The position numbers were made by a program, and so were the translations under genes. Below are positions 43,545-54,008 of a stretch of DNA of 64,000 bases, one piece after another; within the stretch, counting starts at the first letter, position 1, and each line of letters starts with the position of its first letter. The DNA is from Aeromicrobium sp. (GTDB taxonomy: Bacteria > Actinomycetota > Coriobacteriia > Anaerosomatales > Anaerosomataceae): NCBI GenBank assembly GCA_015351705.1, contig JADIIM010000034.1, forward strand, positions 1-64,000, in the 5' to 3' direction. The notes beneath the pieces were generated by a model that worked only from the letters and a program-made list of their open reading frames with translations, was not told where the DNA came from and did not search any database.

Positions 43545-45008
43545 ATGATCGCAGGACGCAGCGGGTCGAAGGCGTGTCGCCGGGTGACGGCGGTCCTCTC
43601 CGTCACGCTTGCGGTCTGTCTCTGGGCGGGCGCCGGGACGGCCACCGCCTCCGGACTGACGGGAGCGGACGGGGCCCCGGCGGTCCTATCCCTCGGCCCG
43701 GGCGACGACATCCCGACGAGCGGTCCGGCACCCGAGTGGAGGCTCGAGGGCACCCTCGGCCCCGACGGGTCCCAGCACGTGTTCTCGGTCGAGTTGGCCG
43801 AGGGCGACTTCCTTGCGGTCGACCTGTACGAGGCCTTCCCGGGCATCGAGGTCCGTCTGTTCCAACCTCACGTGACGACGGTCCACGGCCCTGACCGCCC
43901 GCGTGTCGTGAGCCGGTCCGCCGGTGGGGAGCGCCTGAAGCTGCTCTATCAGTGTCCTCCCGGCGGCGCTGGCACGTACTACTACGCGCTTGTGAACACG
44001 TCCGGGCGTACGGGGTCGTACTGGGGAGACTGGGGCCACCAGCGGTACCTCACGGGCGAGTGGATCGAGCGTGCCGCGGGGAAGGACCGCTACGAGACGT
44101 CCTACGAGCTCAGCCGCCGGAGCTTCTACGCGAGCGATGCGGCGGTCCTCGTGTCGGGCACCGAGTTCCCCGACGCTCTGAGCGCATCGGCACTTGCGGG
44201 GCACCTCGCGTGCCCGATCCTTCTCGCGCCGCCCGTCACGAACAGGCAGAGCGTCGAGGCGCTCGTGGGCGAACTGCGTGGGCTCGGGGTCGAGCGACTC
44301 TACGTGGTAGGCGGCGCGGCCGCAGTGTCAGGTGAGCTCGTGGCCACTGTGGCAAGGCGTCTTGGCGTCGAAGCGACCCGGGTGGCGGGAAGCGACCGGT
44401 ACGGCACCGCTATCGCCGTGGCCAGGCAGCTTGAGGCGCTTTCCGGCACCACACCTGACCGCGCCTTCCTGGTATCGGGCGCCGAGTTCGCCGATGGTAT
44501 GTCCGTGGGGCCGTACGCGTACGTCACCGGAGCTCCGGTTCTGCTCACACGACCCGCGGCCCTCCCCGGAGATCTGAGCAGCTACCTCTCGGCCCGCCCA
44601 GGCATCGCGCTTGACATCGTCGGCGGTGCGGCGGCCGTCTCATCTGATCTCGAGGCCGGGATCCGACGGACCCGGCCAGCGGGCTGCATGCGCATCGCGG
44701 GCGGCGACCGCTATCAGACGGCGGTTGCACTGGCCGCCGAGATGGTCGACCGGCGTGCCGTCGGCTCCTGGCACCGGGTGGGCGTCGCCAGCGGCCTGTC
44801 GTTCGCCGACGCGCTCAGCGGGGCGCCCGCGTGCGGCGTGTGGGGGTCGCCGATGCTGCTGACCAAGACGGCCTCCCTGCCTCGGCCCACCGCTGACATG
44901 ATCCGCGCGCGACGTGGGCCCATCTACTCGGTCGTCGTCATGGGCGGACCTGCGGCCGTGAGCGACGAGGTGGTCTACGACAGGATCGCGCAGGCCCTGT
45001 GGTACTGA
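43545..45008 (+). CDS. secreted protein with three cell wall-binding repeats (CWB2)
   Basis: This encodes 487 residues. A signal peptide ([18 protein letters not shown]) is followed by a beta-rich domain (about 50-165) resembling a pre-peptidase C-terminal type fold ([19 protein letters not shown]). Three CWB2 repeats (about 180-280, 280-380, 380-487) show the family pattern: [26 protein letters not shown] and [13 protein letters not shown], each followed by FADAL/FPDAL and a VVGGAAAVS-type segment. CWB2 anchors proteins to wall-associated anionic polymer. It starts 18 nt after the ABC genes and may be cotranscribed with them. Confidence 0.93.
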   Translation: MIAGRSGSKACRRVTAVLSVTLAVCLWAGAGTATASGLTGADGAPAVLSLGPGDDIPTSGPAPEWRLEGTLGPDGSQHVFSVELAEGDFLAVDLYEAFPGIEVRLFQPHVTTVHGPDRPRVVSRSAGGERLKLLYQCPPGGAGTYYYALVNTSGRTGSYWGDWGHQRYLTGEWIERAAGKDRYETSYELSRRSFYASDAAVLVSGTEFPDALSASALAGHLACPILLAPPVTNRQSVEALVGELRGLGVERLYVVGGAAAVSGELVATVARRLGVEATRVAGSDRYGTAIAVARQLEALSGTTPDRAFLVSGAEFADGMSVGPYAYVTGAPVLLTRPAALPGDLSSYLSARPGIALDIVGGAAAVSSDLEAGIRRTRPAGCMRIAGGDRYQTAVALAAEMVDRRAVGSWHRVGVASGLSFADALSGAPACGVWGSPMLLTKTASLPRPTADMIRARRGPIYSVVVMGGPAAVSDEVVYDRIAQALWY

Positions 45009-45102
45009 TCCACGAGCGTCTCCTCGCCGTGAGAACGGTCACCGGGACTCGGGCGGAGTGCGCTACGCTTGGCGCATCGATCGGACGACACGCGGAGCGC
45101 AC

Positions 45103-46011
45103 GTGGCACACGAGGTCTGGATAGCGTTCGGGCTCACGCTTGTGGCGGGCATGGCCACGGGCATCGGCAGCCTGATCGCGTTCACCGCCAAGCGCACCGA
45201 CTACCGCTTCCTCTCGATCGCGACCGGCTTCTCGGCCGGCGTGATGCTCTACGTCGCGTTCATCGAGATCCTGCCCGAGGGTGCCGAGGCGCTCACCGTG
45301 CGCTATGGCGAGGCGCTCGGGCCGTGGGTGAACGCCGCGGCATTCTTCGGCGGTATCGCGGCCATCGCGCTCATCGACAACCTGATCCCCGAGGCCACCA
45401 ACCCGCACGAGATCCACTCGGAGGCCGAGACCGGCCAGCTGCGCGAGGCGGCGGGGGGGCCTGCGCATGGGGCCGGGCCACATCGTCCGTTTGAGGCCGA
45501 GGATGCGCCCGAGCGAGCCACGCATCCGCACGGGTCGTACGGACTGCTCAGAGCGGGGCTGTTCACCGCGCTCGCGATCACCATCCACAACCTGCCCGAG
45601 GGGCTCGCCACTTTCCTCGCCGCGCTCGAGGACCCGGCGCTCGGCGTGGCGATAGCCGTGGCGATCGCACTCCACAACATCCCCGAGGGCGTGAGCGTGT
45701 CGGTGCCCATCTACTACGCGACCGGTGACCGCAAGAAGGCGTTCTGGTACTCGATGTTCAGCGGTCTTGCGGAGCCGGCGGGCGCGGTCATCGCGTACCT
45801 GGCGCTGGTCGTGCTCTCGCCGGGTACGGCCATGTCGGTGCCGCCCGAGGTCATGGGGATCGCGTTCGCCGGAGTCGCGGGCGTGATGGTCTACATCAGC
45901 ATCGACGAGCTGTTGCCCACGAGCCGCGCGTATGGCAGGGGACACGACAGTATCCTCGGCGTGATGGCGGGGATGCTCGTCATGGCACTCACCCTGCTGC
46001 TGATGCGCTAG
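45103..46011 (+). CDS. zupT: ZIP-family metal transporter
   Basis: This encodes 302 residues with about eight membrane helices. The metal-binding helices carry HNLPEG and HNIPEG, the ZupT signatures for zinc and other divalent metals. A His/Glu-rich cytoplasmic loop ([10 protein letters not shown]...THPHGS) lies between helices III and IV. The GTG at 45103 with GGAG five nt upstream is chosen because it begins right at the first helix; an upstream start at 45058 would add 15 basic residues. It imports divalent cations down their gradient. Confidence 0.92.
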   Translation: MAHEVWIAFGLTLVAGMATGIGSLIAFTAKRTDYRFLSIATGFSAGVMLYVAFIEILPEGAEALTVRYGEALGPWVNAAAFFGGIAAIALIDNLIPEATNPHEIHSEAETGQLREAAGGPAHGAGPHRPFEAEDAPERATHPHGSYGLLRAGLFTALAITIHNLPEGLATFLAALEDPALGVAIAVAIALHNIPEGVSVSVPIYYATGDRKKAFWYSMFSGLAEPAGAVIAYLALVVLSPGTAMSVPPEVMGIAFAGVAGVMVYISIDELLPTSRAYGRGHDSILGVMAGMLVMALTLLLMR

Positions 46012-46101
46012 GGGACGGTTCAAGACCGGCGTGCCCGATGCCGATAGACGGTCAGAAGCCGCCTATGAGCGGCAGCGCTGTCTCTCGGACGAAAGGCGAT
46101 C

Positions 46102-48042
46102 GTGTCATCCACTCAGATGACTGAGCAGCCCGACGGATCACCCATCTTCACCCGGCGACGTGAGCGCATCGGCGCGGCACGAGCAGCCGTGCGCATGACG
46201 CGTCCGGTGGGCGTACTCGCCCTACTCGTCGCGGCCGTGCCGATCTGGCTCGACGCCCCTGCCTGGCCGGTCTCGGCGGCGGTCAGCGCCGTGCTCGTAG
46301 GTCTCGCTCTCGTACTCGTACGAGGTCTCGGTGCCATGGAGGCTCGGCTCGGAGACACCGCTCGCACCATCGCGCTCGCCGAGCGCCTCTACGGGTCCAC
46401 GAACGACGGCGTTGTGATCACCTCGGCCGACGGGACGATCGTCGACGTCAACGACGCGTACTGTAGGCTTCACGGCCACCCGCGCGAGGCGGTGCTCGGC
46501 CAGAACCCGAGGATGATGAAGTCCGGCCGGCATCCGCGCGAGTTCTACGAGGAGATGTGGCGCTCGATCACGAGCGATGGTCACTGGGAAGGTGAGATAT
46601 GGGACCGTCGTGCCGACGATCAGCTCATCGTGAAGTGGCTGTCCATCACCGCGGTCCGTGACGAGCGCGGCGCTGCCGCCGAGTACGTCGGCGTGTTCAC
46701 CGACCTCACGCCCCTTCGCGAGAGCGAGGAGCGGGCCGAGTGGGTCGCCACCCACGATCCGCTGACCGGTCTGCCCGATCGCAGACTGCTCGCAAGCCGC
46801 TACGAGGCGCTCGTTGCGCACTCGCATCGGCACGAGGGCCTGGTCGCGGTCCTGCTCGTGGACCTCGACCGCTTCGGCGAGGTGAACGACGCGTTCGGTC
46901 ACGTCTGCGGCGACGAGGTGCTCGCCGAGACGGCACGCAGGTGTGAGGCGGCCCTGCGCGAGGAGGACATACTGGGACGAGTGGGAGGTGACACGTTCCT
47001 CGTCGTGCTGTCGGATGTCTCCGGTTCGCGTGACGTCGACGTGGTCGCCGACCGGCTGCTCTCGGAGATCTCCGAGCCGATCGCCGTGAGAGATCGCACC
47101 GCGCACCTGACCGCGAGCATCGGGGTAGCGCTGAGCAACGGGGACACGCGTCTGGAGGACCTCGCACGCAACGCCGAGACGGCAACTGCCCGGGCGAAGA
47201 GCGCGGGCGGCTCCCGTTACGAGTACTTCAGCCCTGACATGCAGGCCGAGTCCTCGCGCCGTCATGCGGTCGAGCGGGAGCTGCGGTTCGCGCTCTCGCA
47301 CGGGGGGCTGCGTCTTGAGTACCAGCCGCAGGTGGACCTGCGGACCGGTGACATCGGCGGTCTGGAGGCGCTCGTTCGGCTGACCACGCCGGACGGCGAC
47401 ACGATCATGCCCGGGGAGGTCGTCCCGGTCGCCGAGCGCACCGGGCTCGCCATCGACCTTGGCGCGTGGGTCCTCGGCCAGGCGTGTGACGATCTGGTCG
47501 TCCTGCGCGAGCGCGGGTACGCCGGGAGGGTCTCGGTGAACTTCTCGGCGCACGAGTTCTCGCGCGAGTCGCTGGTCGATGAGGTCCTCGCGGCGGTGGG
47601 TTCACGGGGCCTGTCTCCGCAGGACCTGGAGATCGAGATCACCGAGTCCGCGATGATCTCTCAGGCCGATGTGGCCGAGGCCCACGTGCGCCGGCTGCGC
47701 AGGGAAGGCTTCGGCATCGCGCTCGACGACTTCGGCACGGGCTACGCCTCCGTGTCCTACGTGCAGCGGTTCCGGCCCACCACCATCAAAGTCGACCGCA
47801 CCTTCATCCAGGGCCTGCCCGCCGAGTCCAGCGCGAGCGCGATCGTGCTCGCGACCCTGGTCCTCGCAAAGGGCACGGGCGCTGCGGTCGTGGCCGAAGG
47901 CCCTGAGACAGAAGAGCAGGTCCGCTTCCTCCGGAAGAACCGGTACACCTACGCGCAGGGGTACTACTTCAGCCGGCCTGCGCCGCTCGACGCCGTGTTC
48001 GACCTGCTGGACAACGCGCCGTTCGAGCTGCCGGGCGACTGA
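46102..48042 (+). CDS. PAS-GGDEF-EAL c-di-GMP phosphodiesterase
   Basis: This encodes 646 residues. Two membrane helices (about 36-75), a PAS domain (95-205), a GGDEF domain whose active site reads GGDTF (295-299), and an EAL domain (395-640). The EAL set is complete: E422 in LEALVR, N480, E515 (ITES), D542/D543 in LDDFGTGY, K563, E599 and E602. The cyclase half has lost its catalytic Glu (E to T) but keeps RxxD just upstream, so it is expected to hydrolyse c-di-GMP, with the GGDEF part acting as a GTP or c-di-GMP sensor. The GTG start follows AAAGG. Confidence 0.93.
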   Translation: MSSTQMTEQPDGSPIFTRRRERIGAARAAVRMTRPVGVLALLVAAVPIWLDAPAWPVSAAVSAVLVGLALVLVRGLGAMEARLGDTARTIALAERLYGSTNDGVVITSADGTIVDVNDAYCRLHGHPREAVLGQNPRMMKSGRHPREFYEEMWRSITSDGHWEGEIWDRRADDQLIVKWLSITAVRDERGAAAEYVGVFTDLTPLRESEERAEWVATHDPLTGLPDRRLLASRYEALVAHSHRHEGLVAVLLVDLDRFGEVNDAFGHVCGDEVLAETARRCEAALREEDILGRVGGDTFLVVLSDVSGSRDVDVVADRLLSEISEPIAVRDRTAHLTASIGVALSNGDTRLEDLARNAETATARAKSAGGSRYEYFSPDMQAESSRRHAVERELRFALSHGGLRLEYQPQVDLRTGDIGGLEALVRLTTPDGDTIMPGEVVPVAERTGLAIDLGAWVLGQACDDLVVLRERGYAGRVSVNFSAHEFSRESLVDEVLAAVGSRGLSPQDLEIEITESAMISQADVAEAHVRRLRREGFGIALDDFGTGYASVSYVQRFRPTTIKVDRTFIQGLPAESSASAIVLATLVLAKGTGAAVVAEGPETEEQVRFLRKNRYTYAQGYYFSRPAPLDAVFDLLDNAPFELPGD

Positions 48043-48063
48043 GGACGCCGCGGATACAGGGGA

Positions 48064-48118
48064 CCCGAGGGCGCCAGGCGGGCCGTATCGTGCACGGCAG
48101 CGGGTCGGCGCCCCCGGG
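48064..48118. terminator. long hairpin between convergent genes
   Basis: CCCGAGGGCGCC and GGCGCCCCCGGG pair over 12 bp with one mismatch around a 31-nt loop. It sits between the stops of the EAL protein gene and the convergent secreted-protein gene. Modest terminator candidate. Confidence 0.4.
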
Positions 48119-48124
48119 CAGCAC

Positions 48125-49327
48125 TCACTTCTTGGAGTTCGGTTTCTTCACGAGCACGTCGATGAAGACGCTGTTCCCGATCACGCCGCTCGATGCGGTC
48201 TTGTTGGGGGCGAGCTCCTCGGCCATGCAACCGCTCCACATGACGTAGTGCTCGTCGTTGTTGACGATCGCGCCCCCAAGGCTGATGAGCGGGTCTGTCA
48301 CGTGCAGCCAGATGCGGTGGGTCCCGGTCATCCGGGGGATCCAGCCCCCGGAGGCCGAGGCGAAGTTCATCTTGCCGCTCGGTCCGATCCCCGGCCCCAG
48401 ATCGATGCGCTCGATCGTTCCGTCGGGGTTCCAGATCTCGGCGATGAAGCGGTTGGTGAGCACCGTGGCGTAGTAGCAGTCGAACGTGTGCAGGCCGTTG
48501 AAGGGCGCTGGCGCCCGTGACGTGCCGAACAGCTCGATCTTCGAGCTCGGGTACTCGAGGCACGCCATCTTGAACGCGGTCATCGGCTCGGCGAGCTTCG
48601 TGTGGAGCGTGACTTCGACGGGGAAGCGGTAGCCGACAAGCGGGTAGGTGTTCTCAAGCGGGTTGCCCCAGTCGATGAAGTCGACAAGGACCGGCTCGTC
48701 GACGTGTGCCCAGTCGGCTTGCCAGCTGTTGGTGTAGTCCGACACGAACGCGGTGTTCCACACGTCGTTCGGGTCGGTGCTCGTGGTCACGCGGGGCTGT
48801 GGGTACCACGGCTCGGCCGCCTGAAGCCACTCGGTCATTAGGATCGGGTCGGTCAGGTCGGCGATCCCGTCTGGCACCGGATCCCCGGTCGTGTTGTTGA
48901 CGAGGTCCACGGCGCAGCCGTTCTCATCAAGCACGTACGTCGTGAACACCGTGACGCTGCCATCGGGCTCGACCTGTCCGGGGAACGAACCGGTGTACGT
49001 GTCCGAGATGTCCTCGGCGACCACGATCGGGATGGGCGCCCCGACCTCATCCAGCGTGAGGATCCGCTCGTTGCCGTCTTCGACACCGTCTCCATCGAGG
49101 TCGACCCAGGTCGTCTGATAGAACGTGGTGATGGTGTCGGTCATGACGACGGGGAAGGAGAGATTGGGGAGCGCAGCGTACGGATCCTGGTTCCCGGTGC
49201 CTTCATCAGGGCCGGGCTTGGGTTGCGGCGGGACGTCCCCCTTGGCGCCGAGCGCCGGAGACAGCGGCGCCGCCAGTGCCAGCACGATCATCAACACCAG
49301 TACGCGCGCGATCCGTGATCCCCTCAT
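48125..49327 (-). CDS. secreted protein of unknown function with Ca-binding-like loop
   Basis: This encodes 400 residues with a signal peptide (VLVLMIVLALAAPLSPALGA). The mature protein starts with a Pro-rich linker and contains TWVDLDGDGVEDGNERI, an acidic loop like thrombospondin type 3/dockerin calcium sites, followed by beta-rich sequence with several aromatic residues (WLQAAEPWYPQPR, NSWQADWAHVDEP). Four cysteines could form disulfides. No enzymatic motif is visible and no family is recognised. GAGGAGGGG lies six nt before the ATG. Confidence 0.82.
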   Translation of the reverse strand: MRGSRIARVLVLMIVLALAAPLSPALGAKGDVPPQPKPGPDEGTGNQDPYAALPNLSFPVVMTDTITTFYQTTWVDLDGDGVEDGNERILTLDEVGAPIPIVVAEDISDTYTGSFPGQVEPDGSVTVFTTYVLDENGCAVDLVNNTTGDPVPDGIADLTDPILMTEWLQAAEPWYPQPRVTTSTDPNDVWNTAFVSDYTNSWQADWAHVDEPVLVDFIDWGNPLENTYPLVGYRFPVEVTLHTKLAEPMTAFKMACLEYPSSKIELFGTSRAPAPFNGLHTFDCYYATVLTNRFIAEIWNPDGTIERIDLGPGIGPSGKMNFASASGGWIPRMTGTHRIWLHVTDPLISLGGAIVNNDEHYVMWSGCMAEELAPNKTASSGVIGNSVFIDVLVKKPNSKK

Positions 49328-49553
49328 GACGCACCCCTCCTCGATGTCCCGTGCGCGTCAACGCACACGTTCGCAGGCGCGGCGGGCGGATCGGGCACTC
49401 GGCGGCGATTCGCGGCCGCACGACCCCGGCTCCGACCGGAAGAGGGAGGGCCATCACGCTCATACCCCTCGTGGGCGCACGGAGGCAGGCGCGGACGCTA
49501 AGGAACGGGTGACATTGCTGTCGTTGTCTGAGCCGATGTGAAGCGAGGAGCGA

Positions 49554-50432
49554 TCAGCGTCCAGGCCGCCGCAACCGCGGGACGAGCACGGGCGTGGCGC
49601 GCTTGTACGCCTCGTAGTCTTCCTGTCCGCCCCAGGTGGCGTCCGCCTTCCTCTCCAGCAGCGGCACGCCGCTCACCCGCGTCAGCAGCAGGTACACGAA
49701 CAGCGGGGAGACGAGTGTCAGCAGTCGCCAGCCCTCGAGCACCGGCAGCGCGATGAGCGCGACGCCGGTCCACAGCACGATCTCCCCGAAGTAGTTCGGG
49801 TGGCGTGAGCGCGACCATAGGCCGGACGATACGAAGGCGCCCTTGTTCGCGGGATCGGAGCGGAACCGGCTCTTCTGAGCGTCGGCGACCGCCTCGATGC
49901 CGAATCCGATGGCCCATGTCATCGCGCCCAGCACGGCCAGTGCGTCGATCGGGGGCTTCTCGGCGGCGGTTACCGCACCGAGAGCGGCCGCCAGCGTGAG
50001 GCTCACCCACAGTCCCTGCAGGGTCCACGTGGTCAGGAACCGCACGAACGAGTGCTTGATCCCGTCGAAGCGGTCGTCCTTGCCCGCCCGGCGCACCCGG
50101 CGGAACAGGAACGGTCCGAGGCGCCCTGCCCAGATGATGACGAGTGCGAGCAGGAGAAGCGACCGCGCGTCGCGGGCCTGACTCAGCGCCACTGCGAGCG
50201 TCATGACCGCGACGTACGTGAAGCTGCCCGTGAGGTCGAAGTACTTCTCGGTCCGCAGGAGGTACGCGGGAACGAAGGCGACCCACTGCACGAGGTACGC
50301 CGTCGCGATGGCGATCGCAAAGACCGGCAGGCCGCCTACGGACACGCCACCCTGTGAGCCGGCCCACGCCATGCCGGCGCCGACCAGTGTCACGACCAGA
50401 GGCGCCGCGGCACTCCGTGTACGCTCGGCCAT
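49554..50432 (-). CDS. DUF1295 family membrane reductase-like protein
   Basis: This encodes 292 residues with about seven membrane helices. The DUF1295/steroid 5-alpha-reductase C-terminal signature is clear: RFRSDPANKGAFVSSGLWS followed by RHPNYFGEIVLWTGVAL. The family reduces double bonds of lipids or acts as a membrane methyltransferase-like fold; the substrate here is unknown. The ATG at 50432 has AGGAG six nt upstream; a longer upstream frame lacks an RBS. Single minus-strand gene. Confidence 0.9.
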   Translation of the reverse strand: MAERTRSAAAPLVVTLVGAGMAWAGSQGGVSVGGLPVFAIAIATAYLVQWVAFVPAYLLRTEKYFDLTGSFTYVAVMTLAVALSQARDARSLLLLALVIIWAGRLGPFLFRRVRRAGKDDRFDGIKHSFVRFLTTWTLQGLWVSLTLAAALGAVTAAEKPPIDALAVLGAMTWAIGFGIEAVADAQKSRFRSDPANKGAFVSSGLWSRSRHPNYFGEIVLWTGVALIALPVLEGWRLLTLVSPLFVYLLLTRVSGVPLLERKADATWGGQEDYEAYKRATPVLVPRLRRPGR

Positions 50433-50559
50433 CGCGCGCTCCTGTCGTCCAGCGGTATCCGGGGAGGGTAGAATCGTTATGGATTCATCATGATGATAGG
50501 GCGGCCCATCCGCCACCTGCAACGTCACCCACGACGAACCGGAAGCAAAGGAGCGGGCC

Positions 50560-51417
50560 ATGGCAGTGCGCGTCGTCACCGACTCGGCCAGCAGCATCAG
50601 CGATGCGGACCGTTCCCGGCTGGGGCTCACCGTCGTGCCGCTGCCGATCTCCGAAGGCGGCCGCGCGATCTCCGAGGACGAACTCGCGGCTCCCGGCTTC
50701 TATGAGCGCCTCGCAGCTATGCCCGCGCCTCCCACCACCTCACAGCCCACGCCCGAGGCGTTCGCTACGGCGTTCCGAGCGCTCGCCGGTGACGGGCACG
50801 ACGTGCTTGCCGTGCTCATCTCGGGGGACATGAGCGGGACGGTGGCGTCCGCCGAGGCCGCGGCGGCGGAGGTGCGCACGGACAAGGGGTCGCGCGTGGA
50901 GGTCCTCGACAGCCGCTCGAACAGTCTCGAGGAAGGGTTCGCGGTGCTGTCCGCCGCTGAGGCCGCGCACGCGGGCGCGGGCATCGCCGAGTGCCGCCGC
51001 CTGGCCGAGGAGACGATGCGGCGCACGCGGTTCCTGTTCACGCCGCACAGCCTTGAGTACCTGCGGCGGGGCGGCCGCATCTCACGGGCTGGGGCGCTCG
51101 CCGGCGTCGTCCTCAAGATCGCACCGGTCCTCACCGCCGAGAACGGCTCGACAGGCATAGCCGGGGTTGCGCGCAGCGTCCGCGCCGCACGGGCGAAGAT
51201 CGCGGCGCTGATGCGCACCGACGTGGAGCGCCACGGCCTGCGTCGGGCGGCCGTGCAGTACGCCGCCGACGTCGATGAGGCGAACCGCTTCGCCGCCGAG
51301 GTGATCGAGCCGATCGTCGGCGATGCGGTCCCCGTGGTGCCGATCCACCCCGTGGTCGGTCTGCACGTGGGTCCGGCGGTGGGTGTCGTGTATGAGACGG
51401 AGCAGCCGCTAAGGTAG
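50560..51417 (+). CDS. DegV family fatty acid-binding protein
   Basis: This encodes 285 residues. The N-terminus VRVVTDSASSISDADRSRLG and the central LISGDMSGTVASAEAAA with VLDSRSNSLEEGF are DegV signatures; RFLFTPHSLEYLRRGGRIS and VVPIHPVVGLHVGPAVGVVY complete the family. DegV/FakB proteins hold a fatty acid for phosphorylation by FakA; no FakA gene is seen here. AAAGGAG lies seven nt before the ATG. Confidence 0.95.
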   Translation: MAVRVVTDSASSISDADRSRLGLTVVPLPISEGGRAISEDELAAPGFYERLAAMPAPPTTSQPTPEAFATAFRALAGDGHDVLAVLISGDMSGTVASAEAAAAEVRTDKGSRVEVLDSRSNSLEEGFAVLSAAEAAHAGAGIAECRRLAEETMRRTRFLFTPHSLEYLRRGGRISRAGALAGVVLKIAPVLTAENGSTGIAGVARSVRAARAKIAALMRTDVERHGLRRAAVQYAADVDEANRFAAEVIEPIVGDAVPVVPIHPVVGLHVGPAVGVVYETEQPLR

Positions 51418-51604
51418 CGCCCGGCATCGGATGACGTGGGGAAGGCTGAGGCCTGCAACGGGGCATGTGCTCTGGTCATTCGGCCACTTACTGGTATCCT
51501 GTCTCCACGCTAGAACGTGACATCTTGGTAACGCCGCTGAATAGACAGAGCGTTTCCCTGCATCATCAGCCGCCGTTCGAGCGGCTTGCGGCAAAGGAGC
51601 GACG

Positions 51605-52330
<726 letters not shown>

Positions 52331-52358
52331 CGCGTCCCCGCGCCATCTGAGGCTGGTC

Positions 52359-52376
52359 GAGACCGGATCCGGTCTC
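52359..52376 (+). promoter_or_regulatory. palindrome between glnQ and glnH
   Basis: GAGACCGGA followed by its complement TCCGGTCTC forms an 18-nt perfect palindrome 29 nt after glnQ and 65 nt before glnH. It probably forms an mRNA hairpin that partially terminates or protects transcripts, as often seen before abundant binding-protein genes. Confidence 0.5.
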
Positions 52377-52440
52377 TGGGAATCGTCAGCACCACCAGCG
52401 AGTCGTGTCATCCGGGCAAGGCCCGGGAGAAGGAGGAAGC

Positions 52441-53274
52441 ATGAAGAGAACAGTACTGTCATTGGTCCTCGCGCTTGCGCTCGTGTTCGGCGCCTTCGGC
52501 CTGGTCGGCTGTGGCTCCGACGAGCCTGCCGACAACGGTGGCGCCGAGGAGCCCGCGGCCGGCGATCTGCCCGCCGGCGTGCAGGCGATCAAGGACTCTG
52601 GCAAGCTGCGCGTGGGCGTCAAGGCCGACGTGCCCAACTTCGGCCTGCAGGATGCGGCCACCGGTGAGTTCTCCGGCATGGAGATCGACCTGGCCTACGC
52701 GCTGGCCGAGCGCATCGGCCTGACCGCCGATGACGTGGAGTTCGAGGCCGTCACGGCCAAGACCCGCGGCCCGCTGCTCGACAACGGCCAGCTCGACGTG
52801 GTCATCGCCACCTTCACGATCAAGCCCGAGCGTCTCGAGCAGTGGAACTTCTCCGACGCGTACTACCAGGACGAGGTCGGCCTGCTCGTGAAGAAGGACT
52901 CCGGTATCGAGAGCCTTGCGGACCTTGACGGCAAGACCATCGGCGTCGCCCAGGGCGCGACCACCCGCGACGCGGTCCAGGTCGAGGCGGATGCCGCCGG
53001 TATCACGGTGAGCTTCCTCGAGTTCGCGACCTACCCCGAGATCAACGCCGCCCTTGAGTCGGGCCGCGTGGACGCGTTCTCGGTGGACAAGTCGATCCTC
53101 TCCGGCTACGTGACCGACGACTCGGTCATCCTCCCGGACGGGTTCTCGCCGCAGGACTACGGCGTTGCGAGCAAGCTGGGCACCGACGAGCTCCGCGACT
53201 TCATCAACGAGATGCTCGCCGAGATGGAAGCCAACGGCGAGATGGCGGCTCTCCTCGAGAAGTGGGGACTCTGA
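52441..53274 (+). CDS. glnH: amino acid ABC transporter substrate-binding lipoprotein
   Basis: This encodes 277 residues. A lipoprotein signal (GAFGLVGC) is followed by an acidic linker and a bacterial extracellular solute-binding family 3 domain: SGKLRVGVKADVPNFG, MEIDLAYALAERIG and VVIATFTIKPERLEQW. AAGGAGG precedes the ATG. It captures a polar amino acid, likely glutamate, glutamine or aspartate, for the permeases encoded downstream. Ligand cannot be fixed from sequence alone. Confidence 0.95.
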   Translation: MKRTVLSLVLALALVFGAFGLVGCGSDEPADNGGAEEPAAGDLPAGVQAIKDSGKLRVGVKADVPNFGLQDAATGEFSGMEIDLAYALAERIGLTADDVEFEAVTAKTRGPLLDNGQLDVVIATFTIKPERLEQWNFSDAYYQDEVGLLVKKDSGIESLADLDGKTIGVAQGATTRDAVQVEADAAGITVSFLEFATYPEINAALESGRVDAFSVDKSILSGYVTDDSVILPDGFSPQDYGVASKLGTDELRDFINEMLAEMEANGEMAALLEKWGL

Positions 53275-53300
53275 TCCTTTGTGATCAGGACTAGACGGGC

Positions 53301-54008
53301 ATGTCCGAGCTCATCGCGCGCATAGGCTTCTTGCAGCAGGGACCGTTCTCGGTACCGCGCTGGGAAGCGCTGTTCGCCAACATGGATGTGCTCTGGCAGG
53401 GCGTGCTCGTGACACTGCTGGTGGCGTCCCTGGGGCTGGCGCTCGCGCTGGCCCTGGGGACGGTCATCGGCGTGATGTCCGCCTCGCATGCGAGGATCCC
53501 CAAAGGCATCGCCCGCGCGTACGTGGAGTTCTATCAGAACACCCCGCTCCTCATTCAGGTGTTCATGATCTTCAACGCGCTCCCGATGATCCTCCCGGGC
53601 ATGTTCATCCCGGTCATCTCGATCGGCATCATCGGCGTGGGCATGTACCACGGCGCGTATATCGGTGAGGTCGTCCGTGCGGGCATCCAGTCCATCGGCC
53701 GAGGCCAGCTCGAGGCGGCCCTCTCGCAGGGCTTCACGTACATCGGCGCGATGCGCTACATCATCATCCCGCAGGCGATGCGCGTGGTGCTGCCGCCGCT
53801 CACCAACCAGGCGGTCAGCCTGATCAAGAACACCTCGGTCATCGCTATCATCGCCGGTGGCGACCTGATGTACGCCGGCGACTCGTTCGCCGGCCGCTAC
53901 GGTCACTACGGACCGACGTACGTCGTCGTCGGTCTGCTGTACTTCCTGATGTGCTTCCCGCTCGCGCGCCTGGCGCGCCGGCTCGAGTCGCGGGCGAGGG
54001 AAGCCTGA
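53301..54008 (+). CDS. amino acid ABC transporter permease, first subunit
   Basis: This encodes 235 residues of the HisM/GlnP permease family with about five membrane helices. It shows AYVEFYQNTPLLIQVFMIFN and the EAA-loop region LEAALSQGFTYIGAMRYIIIP. It pairs with the second permease to form the heterodimeric channel energised by GlnQ. Its stop overlaps the next ATG (TGATG). Confidence 0.95.
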   Translation: MSELIARIGFLQQGPFSVPRWEALFANMDVLWQGVLVTLLVASLGLALALALGTVIGVMSASHARIPKGIARAYVEFYQNTPLLIQVFMIFNALPMILPGMFIPVISIGIIGVGMYHGAYIGEVVRAGIQSIGRGQLEAALSQGFTYIGAMRYIIIPQAMRVVLPPLTNQAVSLIKNTSVIAIIAGGDLMYAGDSFAGRYGHYGPTYVVVGLLYFLMCFPLARLARRLESRAREA

